A DNA stretch of 64,000 bases from Geodermatophilus saharensis (GTDB taxonomy: Bacteria; Actinomycetota; Actinomycetes; Mycobacteriales; Geodermatophilaceae): positions 406,359 through 470,358 of the forward strand of contig NZ_FZOH01000001.1 in assembly GCF_900188205.1 (NCBI RefSeq), read 5' to 3'. The translations under genes were made by a program, and so were the position numbers. This document shows, piece after piece, positions 7,620 to 16,291 of the stretch (the first letter of the stretch is position 1; every line of letters begins with the position of its first letter). The notes beneath the pieces are model-generated. The model did no database searches and was not told where the DNA came from. It saw only the letters and a list, made by a program, of their open reading frames with translations.

Positions 7620-10576
7620 GGCTGCACGCCCTCACCCTCACCGCCTTCGGGCCCTTCGCCGGCACCGAGACCGTCGACGTCGACGACGTCGCCCGCGACG
7701 GGCTGTTCCTGCTGTGGGGCCCGACCGGGGCGGGCAAGACCACCCTCCTCGACGCCGTCGTCTTCGCCCTCTACGGCGTCGTGCCCGGCGCCCGCGGGGA
7801 GGCCCGCCGGCTGCGCAGCGACCACGCCGACCCCGCCACCCGCACCGAGGTCAGCTGCGAGCTCACCCTGGCCGGTGAGCGGCTGCTGGTGCAGCGCCGC
7901 CCCGAGCAGACCCGGCCGAAGAAGCGCGGGGCCGGCGAGACCACCGAGCAGGCGCGGCTGTTCGTGCAGCGCTGGACCGGCGAGGCGTGGGAGCCGGTCA
8001 GCACCCGCATCGACGAGGGCTCGGAGTACCTGCGGGTGCGCCTGGGCCTGTCGGCCGAGCAGTTCTGCCAGGTCGTGCTGCTGCCCCAGGGCGACTTCGC
8101 CCGGTTCCTGCGGGCCGAGCCCGAGGAACGGGCCAAGCTGCTGCGCACGCTGTTCGACGTCGACCGCTTCGCCCGCGCCGAGGAGTGGCTGGCCGGGGAG
8201 CGCCGGGCCGCCGAGGAGGCGCTGCGCGCCGACCGGCACCGGGTCAGCACGCTGCTGCACCGGGTGGCCCAGATCGCCGACACCGAGGTGCCCGAGGACC
8301 TCGCCCCCGAGCTGGTCGGCGCCCGCCCGGGCGCCTCGGTCGGCGCCTGGGTGCAGCAGGTCCGCACCCGGGCGGCGGAGCGGCTGACGGCCGCGCGGGC
8401 CGCCGCGGGCGACGCCGCCGCGCGGAGCGCCCGGGCCGACGCCGAGCTCGCCGCCGCCCGCACGCTCGCCGACCGGCACACCCGGCGCGGCCGGGCCCGT
8501 GCCGCCCTCGAGGAGCTCACCGCCCGCGAGGGGCAGCTGGCGCCGCTGCGGGCCCGCGCCGACGCCGGCCGCCGCGCCGAGGTGCTCCGCGACGTGCTGG
8601 AGGCCGCCGACCACACCGCCGGCGCCGCCGCGGAGGCGGCCGCGGCCCGCGCGGCCGCCGAGGCCGCCTGGGCCGCCGCCGGCTCCGGCCGCGAGGCCAC
8701 GGCGGAGACGGCGCGGGAGCTGCGCGACACCGCCGCGCACGCCCGTGCAGTGCTGCCCGAGGCCGGGCGCGCCCGCGAGCTCGCCGCCGACGCCGTCGCG
8801 CTGGCCCGGGAGGTGCAGCGGCTGACCGCCGCCTGCGCCGACGGGGGGCGCGCGGCCGAGGAGGAGCCGGCGCGGGTGACCGCGGCCCAGGCCCGCCTCG
8901 ACGCCGCGCAGGCCGCCGCCGCGCGCCTGCCCGGCCTGGCCGCCGCGGAGGAGGCCGCCCGCACCGCGCTGGACGCCGCCACCCGCGCCGCCGCGCTCGC
9001 CGGCCGGCTCGACCGCGCGCGCACCGACGCCGACACCGCCCGGCTGGCCTGGCTGCAGAGCCGGGAGCGGCTGGTCGAGGTGCGCACCGCGCGGCTCGAC
9101 GGCATGGCCGCCGAGCTCGCCGCCGGGCTGCGCGAGGGCGCCGACTGCCCGGTGTGCGGTTCGACCGAGCACCCGCGCCCCGCCGTCCCGGCCGGTGCGG
9201 CGGTCACCGCCGACGACGAGGAGCGGGCCCGCGCCGCCGTCGACGCCGCCGACGAGCGCCGCACCGCGGCCGCCGCCGTCGTGGAGCGCCAGGAGCGCGA
9301 GCTCGCCGTGCTGCGCGCCCGGGCCGGCGACGAGCCGGCCGAGGAGCTCGCCGCCCGCGCCGCGGCCACCCGGGCCGAGCTGCAGGAGGTGTCGGCGCTG
9401 GCCGGGGGCGTCGAGGCCGCCCGCCGCGCGCTGGCCGCGGCCGAGCAGCGCCGCGACGCGACGCTCGCGGCCCTGGCCGCCGACCGGGAGGCGCTGCAGC
9501 GGCGCACCGCCGAGCAGGCCGCCGCCGACCGGGCCGCCGCCGAGGCCACCGCCCGCGTCGACGCCGCCCGGGGGGAGGACGCCGACCTGCCCGCCCGCAT
9601 CGCCCGGCTGACCGCGGCGGCGCAGCGCTGCGAGGCCGTCGTCGCCGCGGGAGCCGAGGAGGCCCGCGCCCTGGACGCGGCCGTCGCCGCACGCACCGCG
9701 GCCGGGGAGCGCGCCACGGCGGCCGGGTTCGCCGGCGCGGCCGCCGCCCGCGCCGCACTGCTGCCTCCCGGCGAGCTGGCCGCGCTCGACCGGCGGCTGC
9801 ACGAGCACGACGCCGCCCGCTCGGTGCTGGCCGCCACGCTCGCCGACCCCGACCTGGCCGACCTCGGCGAGCGGCCCGACGTCGCGGGGCTGGAGGAGCG
9901 CTGCGCCGCGGTCACCGTCCGCCGCGAGGAGGCGGTGACCGCGCTGGACCAGGCCCGCCGCTGCGCCGCCGCGCTCGACGGGCTGGCCGGTGACGTCCTC
10001 GCCGCGGAGGAGGAGCTCGCCGAGCGCCGGGCCCGCGCCGACCAGGTCGGCGGGCTGGCCGACCTGGTGGGGGGCCGCGGCGCCAACGCGCTGCGGATGC
10101 GGCTGCAGTCGTTCGTGCTGGCCGCCCGGCTCGAGCAGGTGGCCGAGGTGGCCAGCCGCCGGCTGCAGGAGATGTCGCGAGGGCGCTACACCTTCCTGCA
10201 CAGCGACGCCCTGGGCCGGCACGGCGCCCGCGGCGGCCTGGGCCTCGACGTGCTCGACGAGTACACCGGCACCCGCCGGCCCACCAAGACCCTCTCCGGC
10301 GGGGAGAGCTTCATGGCCTCCCTCGCGCTGGCGCTGGGGCTCGCCGACGTCGTCACGGCCGAGGCCGGCGGCGTGCAGATGGACACGCTCTTCGTCGACG
10401 AGGGCTTCGGCACCCTCGACGCCCAGGCGCTCGACGCGGTGATGACCGTGCTCGACGAGCTGCGCCGCGGCGGCCGCACGGTGGGCGTGATCAGCCACCT
10501 CGAGGAACTGCGCACCCGCATCCCCACGCGGCTGGAGGTGGTGGCCGGGCGGTCCGGCTCCCGCCTGGCCTCCTGA
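7616..10576 (+). CDS. sbcC: Nuclease SbcCD subunit C (Rad50-like SMC ATPase)
   Basis: ATPase partner of SbcD that clamps DNA and drives end and hairpin processing. It has 986 residues. The Walker A loop GPTGAGKTT is at 35-43, followed by a very Ala/Arg/Glu-rich coiled coil. The zinc hook is CPVC at 511-514, then the returning coiled coil, the signature LSGGESFMASLALALGLAD and Walker B LFVDEGFGTLD near the C-terminus. The GTG start at 7616 overlaps the sbcD stop. The frame is open upstream to 7436, but that part is the wrong frame of sbcD. Long antisense open frames here are composition artefacts. Confidence 0.96.
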   Translation: MRLHALTLTAFGPFAGTETVDVDDVARDGLFLLWGPTGAGKTTLLDAVVFALYGVVPGARGEARRLRSDHADPATRTEVSCELTLAGERLLVQRRPEQTRPKKRGAGETTEQARLFVQRWTGEAWEPVSTRIDEGSEYLRVRLGLSAEQFCQVVLLPQGDFARFLRAEPEERAKLLRTLFDVDRFARAEEWLAGERRAAEEALRADRHRVSTLLHRVAQIADTEVPEDLAPELVGARPGASVGAWVQQVRTRAAERLTAARAAAGDAAARSARADAELAAARTLADRHTRRGRARAALEELTAREGQLAPLRARADAGRRAEVLRDVLEAADHTAGAAAEAAAARAAAEAAWAAAGSGREATAETARELRDTAAHARAVLPEAGRARELAADAVALAREVQRLTAACADGGRAAEEEPARVTAAQARLDAAQAAAARLPGLAAAEEAARTALDAATRAAALAGRLDRARTDADTARLAWLQSRERLVEVRTARLDGMAAELAAGLREGADCPVCGSTEHPRPAVPAGAAVTADDEERARAAVDAADERRTAAAAVVERQERELAVLRARAGDEPAEELAARAAATRAELQEVSALAGGVEAARRALAAAEQRRDATLAALAADREALQRRTAEQAAADRAAAEATARVDAARGEDADLPARIARLTAAAQRCEAVVAAGAEEARALDAAVAARTAAGERATAAGFAGAAAARAALLPPGELAALDRRLHEHDAARSVLAATLADPDLADLGERPDVAGLEERCAAVTVRREEAVTALDQARRCAAALDGLAGDVLAAEEELAERRARADQVGGLADLVGGRGANALRMRLQSFVLAARLEQVAEVASRRLQEMSRGRYTFLHSDALGRHGARGGLGLDVLDEYTGTRRPTKTLSGGESFMASLALALGLADVVTAEAGGVQMDTLFVDEGFGTLDAQALDAVMTVLDELRRGGRTVGVISHLEELRTRIPTRLEVVAGRSGSRLAS

Positions 10577-10700
10577 CCGCCCGAGTGGGTCCCCCCGTGC
10601 CGGGGAGGGGCCGCGTGGGACACCGGTGACGCGCGGGGGACGTGGGACCACCCGTCCGGAGAGTCGAGACGTAGGTACCGGTAGTACCCGACCGGCCACC

Positions 10701-10706
10701 TAGCGT
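10701..10706 (+). promoter_or_regulatory. -10 element TAGCGT of the LicD/methyltransferase gene (leaderless)
   Basis: TAGCGT lies 7 bases before the ATG at 10714, with no ribosome site between. The hexamer is identical to those before birA and wzm. Confidence 0.5.
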
Positions 10707-10713
10707 CACTGCC

Positions 10714-12303
10714 ATGTCCCTCCCCGGAGCCGAGCCGGACCGCCCGGCCGGCGTCCGGGCGGACGCCTCGGGTCTGGCCCTGACCCCGGACGGGTCCGGG
10801 TGCCTGCCGGCCGTCGTCGAGGTCCTGCTCGAGGGCTACCGGACGGTGTCCTTCCGCACCGACGCCGGGACCTCCCGCGAGGACGGCAGCGTGGAGTTCG
10901 CCTGGCCCCCGGCGCTCGCCGAGCGTCTCTCGGGGCGGGCCACGGTCGTGGTCCGGGACGCCGCACGCGCGGACGTCCTCGCCTCCGGGGAGGCCCGCTT
11001 CGGCGCCGACCCCGCCCGGCTGGACCTGCGCGACGGACAGCGGCGCTGGCTGTCGGTCAACAAGTGGGGGCGCCTCGCCCCCGGCTTCGACGGGATCGAC
11101 CCGGTGGCTCGCCGGGCTCTGCAGGACCGCCTGCTCGACCGCCTCGACGCCGTGCGTGGCGTGCTGGAGGAGGCCGGGCTGCGGCCGTTCGTCTGCTACG
11201 GGACGCTGCTCGGCGCCGTGCGCGACGGGGACCTCATCCCGCACGACGACGACGCCGACCTGGCCTACGTGTCCCGCCACGACCACCCCGCCGACGTCGT
11301 CCGGGAGAACCTCGCGCTCGAGCGGCTGCTGCGCGACCGCGGCTACCCGGTGGTCCGCCACAGCGGGGGCCACCTGCAGCTGGTCTTCGAGGACGGGGAC
11401 GGCGGCCAGGACCACTACCTCGACGTCTTCACCGCCTTCGAGGTCGGGGACCGGACCTACCTCTGCTTCCAGGTCGGCGCCGACGGCCTGGACCTCCGCA
11501 CGCTGTCGGAGGTCACCCTCCGCGGGCGGCGCCAGCCCGCCCCGGCGGCCGCCGAGCAGCTGCTGGCCGAGACCTACGGGCCGGGCTGGCGCACGCCGGA
11601 CCCGTCGTTCACCTTCACCACTCCGCACGCCGTGCGGTCGCGACTACGGACATGGATCGGGGAGTTCAACATGGCCCGCGAGTACTGGCAGGACTTCTAC
11701 TCCAGCACCGACGTCGGCCGGGTCCCGGCCGCGGAGTCGGACTTCGCCCGCTGGGTCGACGAGCGGCTGCCCGCCGGCGCCGCCGTCCTGGACGTGGGCA
11801 CCGGCACGGCCCGCGACGCCCGCTTCTTCGCCCGGTCCGGGCGCACCGTGCACGCGGTCGACTACTCCGCGGCCGCGGTCGAGCGGGGTCGGGCCATGGC
11901 CGCCGCCGAGGGCTGGGACGCGGGCTTCGAGGTCGTCAACCTCGCCGACCTGCACCAGGTCGGCGGCCTGGCCGCGGGCCTGGACCCCTCCGCCGGCTGG
12001 CACCTCTACGCCCGCTTCCTCGTCCACGCCATCGACGACGAGGCGCGGGCCAACCTGTGGGTCCTCGCCTCGGCCGTCGCCCGCCGCGGCGGCGAGTGCT
12101 GGTTCGAGTTCCGCACGAACCGCGACGAGCAGGCCGAGCACGTGTTCGGCGAGCACTTCCGGCGCTACCTCGACCCCGCGCAGGTGGTCATCGAGGCCAA
12201 GGAGCGCGACCTGCAGGTGCTCGACGCGGTCGAGGGCCGGGGCCTGGCCGTCTACGGCGACGAGGACCCGTGGGTCGCCCGGCTGCGCCTGGGAGCGGTG
12301 TGA
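10714..12303 (+). CDS. LicD-type nucleotidyltransferase fused to a SAM methyltransferase
   Basis: A 529-residue two-enzyme protein. Residues 1-110 form a beta-rich domain with no match I recognise. Residues about 135-310 are LicD-like (phosphocholine/phospho-alcohol transfer to glycans): GTLLGAVRDGD at 163-173, the metal-binding cluster HDDDAD at 177-182, and HLQLVFED with DHYLDVF further on. Residues about 325-529 form a class I methyltransferase with motif I VLDVGTGTARDARFF (358-372) and the acidic AVDYS after it. A plausible job is decorating a cell-surface glycan and methylating the same substituent, but substrate and order are inference. A coiled-coil gene follows with a one-base overlap (TGATG). 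Confidence 0.8.
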   Translation: MSLPGAEPDRPAGVRADASGLALTPDGSGCLPAVVEVLLEGYRTVSFRTDAGTSREDGSVEFAWPPALAERLSGRATVVVRDAARADVLASGEARFGADPARLDLRDGQRRWLSVNKWGRLAPGFDGIDPVARRALQDRLLDRLDAVRGVLEEAGLRPFVCYGTLLGAVRDGDLIPHDDDADLAYVSRHDHPADVVRENLALERLLRDRGYPVVRHSGGHLQLVFEDGDGGQDHYLDVFTAFEVGDRTYLCFQVGADGLDLRTLSEVTLRGRRQPAPAAAEQLLAETYGPGWRTPDPSFTFTTPHAVRSRLRTWIGEFNMAREYWQDFYSSTDVGRVPAAESDFARWVDERLPAGAAVLDVGTGTARDARFFARSGRTVHAVDYSAAAVERGRAMAAAEGWDAGFEVVNLADLHQVGGLAAGLDPSAGWHLYARFLVHAIDDEARANLWVLASAVARRGGECWFEFRTNRDEQAEHVFGEHFRRYLDPAQVVIEAKERDLQVLDAVEGRGLAVYGDEDPWVARLRLGAV

Positions 12304-12599
12304 TGCCGGCCCGCAGGCTGGCCGGCGCGGTGCTGCGCCGGGTCGCTCCCCGGACGGTGCGCGCCCTGGAGACGGTGCCCGTCCTCGAGCGGCGCCTCGG
12401 CGAGACCGAGGCCGCGCTCGCCGAGCTCCGCGAGCAGCTCGCGGTGCGCTCCCGGCAGGTCGAGGACCTGCAGCGGTGGCGGCACGAGGCCGAGGCGGGT
12501 CTGGACGAGTCGCGCCGGCTGTCGCTGCGCGTGGCCCAGATGACCGACCTGGTGTTCGACCGGCTGCTGACCTCCTCGGGCGGCGCCGCCGGGCGGTGA
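12303..12599 (+). CDS. Small coiled-coil protein, function unknown
   Basis: A 98-residue protein with a basic N-terminus (PARRLAGAVLRRVAPRTVRALE) and a heptad-rich middle (VLERRLGETEAALAELREQL to LQRWRHEAEAGLDESRRLS). It ends in a short hydrophobic stretch (RVAQMTDLVFDRLLT). No catalytic motif is visible. Its ATG shares a base with the stop of the LicD/methyltransferase gene, so the two are translationally coupled. Inference: an oligomerising or membrane-targeting partner of that enzyme. The frame, start coupling and charge pattern support a real gene; I do not recognise the family with certainty. Confidence 0.7.
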   Translation: MPARRLAGAVLRRVAPRTVRALETVPVLERRLGETEAALAELREQLAVRSRQVEDLQRWRHEAEAGLDESRRLSLRVAQMTDLVFDRLLTSSGGAAGR

Positions 12600-12614
12600 G
12601 CCCCGCCGGGGAGG

Positions 12615-13117
12615 TCAGCTCCCCGGGTCCTCGGGGCGCAGACCCGGTGCGAGCTCGTCGATGCGCTGCAGCAGGCGGTCGAGCCGGTCGCCGCACAGCG
12701 CGGTGATCCGGTCGATCGTCCGCGTCAGGTCGGCGACGTCGAGCGGGTGCTCGGCCACCCCGGCGTTCGACCAGACCGGGCGCATGCCGCCGGGCCCGTC
12801 GACGGCGTCCTCCCAGACGGTGTGCACCACGGCGGTGCGCACCGCGTACAGCTTGCGCACCTGGTGGGTCCACTCCAGGACGTCGTCGTCGAGCCGACGT
12901 CGTCGTTGAGCCGCCGGTCGCGCACCCGCAGCGGCATGAGGTTGCGGATGAGGCGCACGAGCGCGTCCAGCTCCAGCGGCAGCAGGTAGGGCGCGCTGAC
13001 CCGGTCGGTGCCCGACAGGGCCGGGGCGAGCCGGGAGACCGCCCGCTCGGCCGTCGCCGCGGCCGCGACCAGCCGGCCGACCGTGGCGTCCCACGGCGGT
13101 GCCCGCACCGCCGTCAC
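12615..13117 (-). pseudogene. Conserved hypothetical protein broken by a 17-bp tandem duplication
   Basis: Two overlapping minus-strand frames join into one protein. From GTG 13117 the first reads TAVRAPPWDATVGRLVAAAA through LIRNLMPLRVRDRRLNDD. The second picks up DDDVLEWTHQVRKLYAVRTA and runs to the stop at 12615 (GLRPEDPGS). At the junction the sequence contains two adjacent 17-bp copies (12879-12895 and 12896-12912), and removing one restores a single 161-residue frame. The protein looks helical and soluble, and I recognise no catalytic motif. The GTG has no clear ribosome site. Either the gene is recently inactivated, or the duplication is an assembly error. Confidence 0.75.
12879..12912. 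repeat. 17-bp tandem duplication (2 copies, 1 mismatch)
   Basis: GACGTCGTCGTCGAGCC at 12879-12895 is followed at once by the same 17 bases with one C-to-T change at 12896-12912. Seventeen is not a multiple of three, so the duplication shifts the frame of the gene around it. Confidence 0.9.
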
Positions 13118-13208
13118 GCCGCGGCTCCCGCCGTCCGCGGGGGCCGCCGGTGCCGGGGGAGCGGTGCGCGCACGCGGTCGGTCTGCCGGGCCCGGGTGCC
13201 GCTGCCGG

Positions 13209-13715
13209 TCAGCGGGTGAGCACGCCGACGGCCGCGTCGGGGGCCACCGGCGCCGGTGCCGCCGGGAAGACCCACGCGCGGTAGGCGACGAAGCGGATCA
13301 CCGTGCCGACCACGATCGAGAACACGTTGGTGGCCAGGAGCACCACCGAGCTCTCCTGGCCGAGGCCGTGGTGCACCAGCGCGACGATCCCCAGGCCGAT
13401 CAGGAGGGTCACCGCGTTGACCGCCGCGAAGGCCAGGTACTCGCGGCGCAGTCCCGTCCGGGCCCGCGTGGAGAACGACCACCACCGGTGACCGGCGAAC
13501 GCCGTCGACGTGGACACCACGGTCGAGACCAGCTTGGCGACCACCGCGTCGGCGCCGACGCCGGCGTACACCGCCTGGAACACCGCGAGGTCGACCACGA
13601 AGGAGGCGGCGCCGACGACGCCGAACGCCGACAGCTCCCGCACCAGGACCCGCCAGGAGCCGCGCACCCGGTCGGCGAGCGCTCCCCGCCCAGGTCCTCC
13701 CCCCGCCGTCGGCAC
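13209..13715 (-). CDS. GtrA-family membrane protein
   Basis: A 168-residue protein with four hydrophobic helices: AFGVVGAASFVVDLAVFQAV, VVAKLVSTVVSTSTAFAGHR, LAFAAVNAVTLLIGLGIVAL and VVLLATNVFSIVVGTVIRFV. These follow the GtrA pattern, including RWWSFS and RFVAYRAWVF. GtrA proteins are thought to flip or handle undecaprenyl- or decaprenyl-linked sugars for surface glycans. The same family sits beside purK in M. tuberculosis (Rv3277). The GTG at 13715 follows TACGAT by 7 bases, so it is probably leaderless. It is divergent from the SGNH lipoprotein gene. Confidence 0.88.
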   Translation of the reverse strand: MPTAGGGPGRGALADRVRGSWRVLVRELSAFGVVGAASFVVDLAVFQAVYAGVGADAVVAKLVSTVVSTSTAFAGHRWWSFSTRARTGLRREYLAFAAVNAVTLLIGLGIVALVHHGLGQESSVVLLATNVFSIVVGTVIRFVAYRAWVFPAAPAPVAPDAAVGVLTR

Positions 13716-13722
13716 GGCGACG

Positions 13723-13728
13723 ATCGTA
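13723..13728 (-). promoter_or_regulatory. -10 element TACGAT of the GtrA gene (leaderless)
   Basis: On the minus strand TACGAT is followed by 7 bases and then the GTG at 13715. It faces away from the GATACT element of the lipoprotein gene 43 bases to the right. Confidence 0.5.
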
Positions 13729-13770
13729 CGGGCCCGGGCGTGCTGGCCCGGCGATCGGCGCGGTGGACGG

Positions 13771-13776
13771 GATACT
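13771..13776 (+). promoter_or_regulatory. -10 element GATACT of the SGNH lipoprotein gene (leaderless)
   Basis: GATACT lies 8 bases before the GTG at 13785 with no ribosome site. It differs by one base from the strong -10 sequence TATACT. Confidence 0.45.
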
Positions 13777-13784
13777 CGGTCGCC

Positions 13785-14465
13785 GTGCGCACCAGCCCGC
13801 GGTCGACGCCCGTCCCCCGCCGCGGAGCGCGGTGGGCCGCCTGCCTGGCCGCGGTGGTCCTCGCCGGCGTGGTCGGCTGCGGCGACGGCGGCGCACCCGC
13901 GCCGGCCGGTCCTCCGGAGCCGGTCGGCTTCGCCGTCGTCGGGGACTCGATCACCGCCGGCCTGGACGCGCCGGTCGAGGGCACGCGGGTGCGCGGGACC
14001 GGCTCGTGGGTGCCGGCCGCCGAGGTGGCGCCGCTGGAGTTCCGCGGCGGCTGGGCCGTGCCCGGCGCCCGCACCGCCGACATGCGCGCGGGCGTGCGGC
14101 CGGTCGAGGCCGACGTGCTGGTCGTGCTCGCCGGGACCAACGACGTCCTGGGCGGGGTCCCCTGGGAGCGGACCCGGGAGGACCTGCTGGCGGCGGTGGG
14201 GGCCGCCGGGGTGGCGCAGGTGGTCCTGCTCGCCGTCCCGCCGCTCGACGTCGCCCCGCAGGCCCGCGAGGACCTCAACGCCCACCTGGCCGCGCTCGCC
14301 CGGGAGCGGGGCTGGACGTCGGTCGACCCGTGGACCGACGTCGCCACCGACCGCGGCACCTTCACCGCCGGCGCCTCGGCCGACGGCGTGCACCCGACCC
14401 AGCCGGTCGCCGACCTCGTCGGGACGCGGGTCCGGACGGCGCTGCTGGACCTGGCCGGGGACTGA
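13785..14465 (+). CDS. SGNH/GDSL-hydrolase lipoprotein
   Basis: A 226-residue secreted lipoprotein. It has a basic N-terminus, the hydrophobic stretch ARWAACLAAVVLAGV and lipobox VVGC (Cys about residue 34), then a short Pro/Ala linker. The hydrolase blocks appear in order: GDSITAGLD (catalytic Ser), the GG of FRGGWAVPGARTADM, GTNDVL (Asn block) and DGVHPTQP (Asp and His). The family hydrolyses ester or acyl groups on lipids or glycans, and the true substrate is unknown. The frame is open back to 13008, but the GTG at 13785 after a GATACT -10 fits the signal peptide exactly. It is followed 35 bases later by purK. Confidence 0.88.
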   Translation: MRTSPRSTPVPRRGARWAACLAAVVLAGVVGCGDGGAPAPAGPPEPVGFAVVGDSITAGLDAPVEGTRVRGTGSWVPAAEVAPLEFRGGWAVPGARTADMRAGVRPVEADVLVVLAGTNDVLGGVPWERTREDLLAAVGAAGVAQVVLLAVPPLDVAPQAREDLNAHLAALARERGWTSVDPWTDVATDRGTFTAGASADGVHPTQPVADLVGTRVRTALLDLAGD

Positions 14466-14485
14466 CCCCCGGGCCCTGTCCGGGC

Positions 14486-14491
14486 TAGCCT
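14486..14491 (+). promoter_or_regulatory. -10 element TAGCCT of purK (leaderless)
   Basis: TAGCCT ends 9 bases before the purK ATG at 14501. The space between is C-rich with no ribosome site. Confidence 0.5.
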
Positions 14492-14500
14492 CCCCCTGCC

Positions 14501-15730
14501 ATGGCCGACACCCCGCAGCCGACCGCTCCCGCCACCACCGACCCCCGCACCGGGCTGCCGGTCGTGGCGATGGTCGGCGGGGGTCAGCTGGCCCGGATGA
14601 CCCACCAGGCCGCCATCGCCCTCGGCCAGTCGCTGCGGGTGCTGGCCACCGGCCCCGACGAGTCCGCGGCGCTGGTCGCCGCCGACGTCCGGCTGGGCGA
14701 CCACCGCGACCTCGGCGCGCTGCGCGCCCTGGCCGACGGCGCCACCGTGGTCACCTTCGACCACGAGCACGTGCCGACCGAGCACCTGCGCGCCCTGGCC
14801 GCCGACGGCGTCCGCGTCGCCCCCGGCCCCGACGCGCTGGTGCACGCCCAGGACAAGCTGGTGCTGCGCCGGGCGCTGGACGCGGCGGGGGAGCCGCAGC
14901 CGCCGTGGGCCGAGGCGCACACGGTGCACGCGGTCGCCGCCTTCGCCGAGGAGGTCGGCTGGCCGGTGGTCCTCAAGACCCCGCGCGGGGGGTACGACGG
15001 CCGCGGCGTGTTCGTCGTCCACGGGCCCGACCAGGTGGCCGAGCTGCTCGAGCGGCACGGGACCCTGCTGGTCGAGGAGCGGGTGCCGCTGGTGCGCGAG
15101 CTCGCCGTGCTGGTGGCCCGCTCCCCGTTCGGGCAGGTCGCCGTCTGGCCGGTCGTGGAGACCGTCCAGCGCGACGGCGTCTGCGTCGAGGTGCTCGCCC
15201 CCGCCCCCGGCCTCGACGAGGCGACCGCACTGGCCGCGCAGGAACTCGCCGTGCGCGTCGCCGACCGGGTGGGCGTCGTCGGCGTCATGGCCGTCGAGCT
15301 GTTCCGGACCGCCGACGGCGTACTGGTCAACGAGCTGGCCATGCGCCCGCACAACTCCGGGCACTGGACGATCGAGGGAGCCCGCACCAGCCAGTTCGAG
15401 CAGCACCTGCGGGCCGTCCTCGACTACCCGCTGGGCTCGACGGCGATGGTCGCGCCGGCCGTGGTCATGGCCAACGTGCTCGGCGGGGCGGCCTCGGCGC
15501 CCGACTGGGACGGCCCCGGCCTCGACGAGCGGGTGCACCACCTGATGGCGCACTGGCCCGACGTCAAGCTGCACTGGTACGGCAAGGGTCAGCGCCCCGG
15601 CCGCAAGCTCGGCCACGTCACCGCGACCGGGCCCGACCTCGCCGCGGTCCGCGCCCGCGCCGTCGCCGCCGCCCGCTACCTCGCCGACGGCGTCGTCGAC
15701 CCCGCCTTCGCCTTCCCCGAGGAGCACTGA
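14501..15730 (+). CDS. purK: N5-carboxyaminoimidazole ribonucleotide synthase
   Basis: ATP-grasp enzyme of purine synthesis that carboxylates AIR to N5-CAIR. It has 409 residues. The N-terminal fold starts VVAMVGGGQLARMTHQAAIALG; the ATP-grasp core includes FDHEHVPTEHL, WPVVLKTPRGGYDGRGV, LLVEERVPLVRELAVLVAR and VNELAMRPHNSGHWTIE. The last of these carries the metal-binding Glu and Asn and is diagnostic for PurK. The stop abuts the purE GTG with no gap, so the two steps are co-translated. A leaderless start is likely. Confidence 0.97.
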   Translation: MADTPQPTAPATTDPRTGLPVVAMVGGGQLARMTHQAAIALGQSLRVLATGPDESAALVAADVRLGDHRDLGALRALADGATVVTFDHEHVPTEHLRALAADGVRVAPGPDALVHAQDKLVLRRALDAAGEPQPPWAEAHTVHAVAAFAEEVGWPVVLKTPRGGYDGRGVFVVHGPDQVAELLERHGTLLVEERVPLVRELAVLVARSPFGQVAVWPVVETVQRDGVCVEVLAPAPGLDEATALAAQELAVRVADRVGVVGVMAVELFRTADGVLVNELAMRPHNSGHWTIEGARTSQFEQHLRAVLDYPLGSTAMVAPAVVMANVLGGAASAPDWDGPGLDERVHHLMAHWPDVKLHWYGKGQRPGRKLGHVTATGPDLAAVRARAVAAARYLADGVVDPAFAFPEEH

Positions 15731-16282
15731 GTGGGCGAGCCCGTCGCCCCCGCGCCCCGGGTGGGCGTCGTCATGGGCAGCGACTCCGACTGGCCGACCA
15801 TGGAGCCGGCCGCGCAGGCCCTCGCCGAGTTCGGCGTCCCCTACGAGGTGCACGTGCTGTCCGCGCACCGCACGCCGCAGCGGATGCTCGACTACGCCAC
15901 CAGCGCCGTCGGCCGCGGCCTGCGGGTCCTCGTCGCCGGGGCCGGGGGAGCGGCCCACCTGCCCGGCATGCTCGCCGCCGCCACCCCGCTGCCGGTCATC
16001 GGCGTGCCCCGCCCGCTGGACCGCCTCGACGGCCTCGACAGCCTGCTGTCGATCGTGCAGATGCCGGCGGGGGTGCCGGTCGCCACGGTGTCGATCGGCG
16101 GCGGCCGCAACGCCGGCCTGCTCGCCGTGCGGATCCTCGCCGCCGCCGACCCCCAGCTGCGGGCCGCGGTCCAGCGGTTCCAGGCCGACCTCGCCGAGAC
16201 CGTGGTGGCCCGCGACGCCGCGCTGCGGGCCCGCCTCACCGGGCCGGGTGAGACGAGCCGGGGGACTGCTGGGACGTCCTAG
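15731..16282 (+). CDS. purE: 5-(carboxyamino)imidazole ribonucleotide mutase
   Basis: Converts N5-CAIR to CAIR, the step after PurK. The 183-residue protein has the class I PurE motifs: [17 protein letters not shown] for the phosphate loop, [11 protein letters not shown] with the catalytic His, [16 protein letters not shown] and [10 protein letters not shown]. It is slightly longer than E. coli PurE because of a C-terminal extension ([20 protein letters not shown]...). The GTG start directly follows the purK stop. Its TAG stop (16280-16282) is itself part of the -10 hexamer of the next gene. Confidence 0.97.
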   Translation: MGEPVAPAPRVGVVMGSDSDWPTMEPAAQALAEFGVPYEVHVLSAHRTPQRMLDYATSAVGRGLRVLVAGAGGAAHLPGMLAAATPLPVIGVPRPLDRLDGLDSLLSIVQMPAGVPVATVSIGGGRNAGLLAVRILAAADPQLRAAVQRFQADLAETVVARDAALRARLTGPGETSRGTAGTS

Positions 16283-16285
16283 CAT
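16280..16285 (+). promoter_or_regulatory. -10 element TAGCAT of the acyl-CoA dehydrogenase (leaderless)
   Basis: TAGCAT overlaps the purE stop codon and lies 6 bases before the GTG at 16292, so the dehydrogenase can be transcribed independently of purKE. Confidence 0.5.
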
Positions 16286-16291
16286 CTACCC

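Noticed and set aside
7469-10699. Antisense open frame of 1076 codons opposite sbcC
   Set aside because: Low-complexity Gly/Ala/Arg composition without motifs, exactly opposite a complete SbcC with Walker and zinc-hook motifs.
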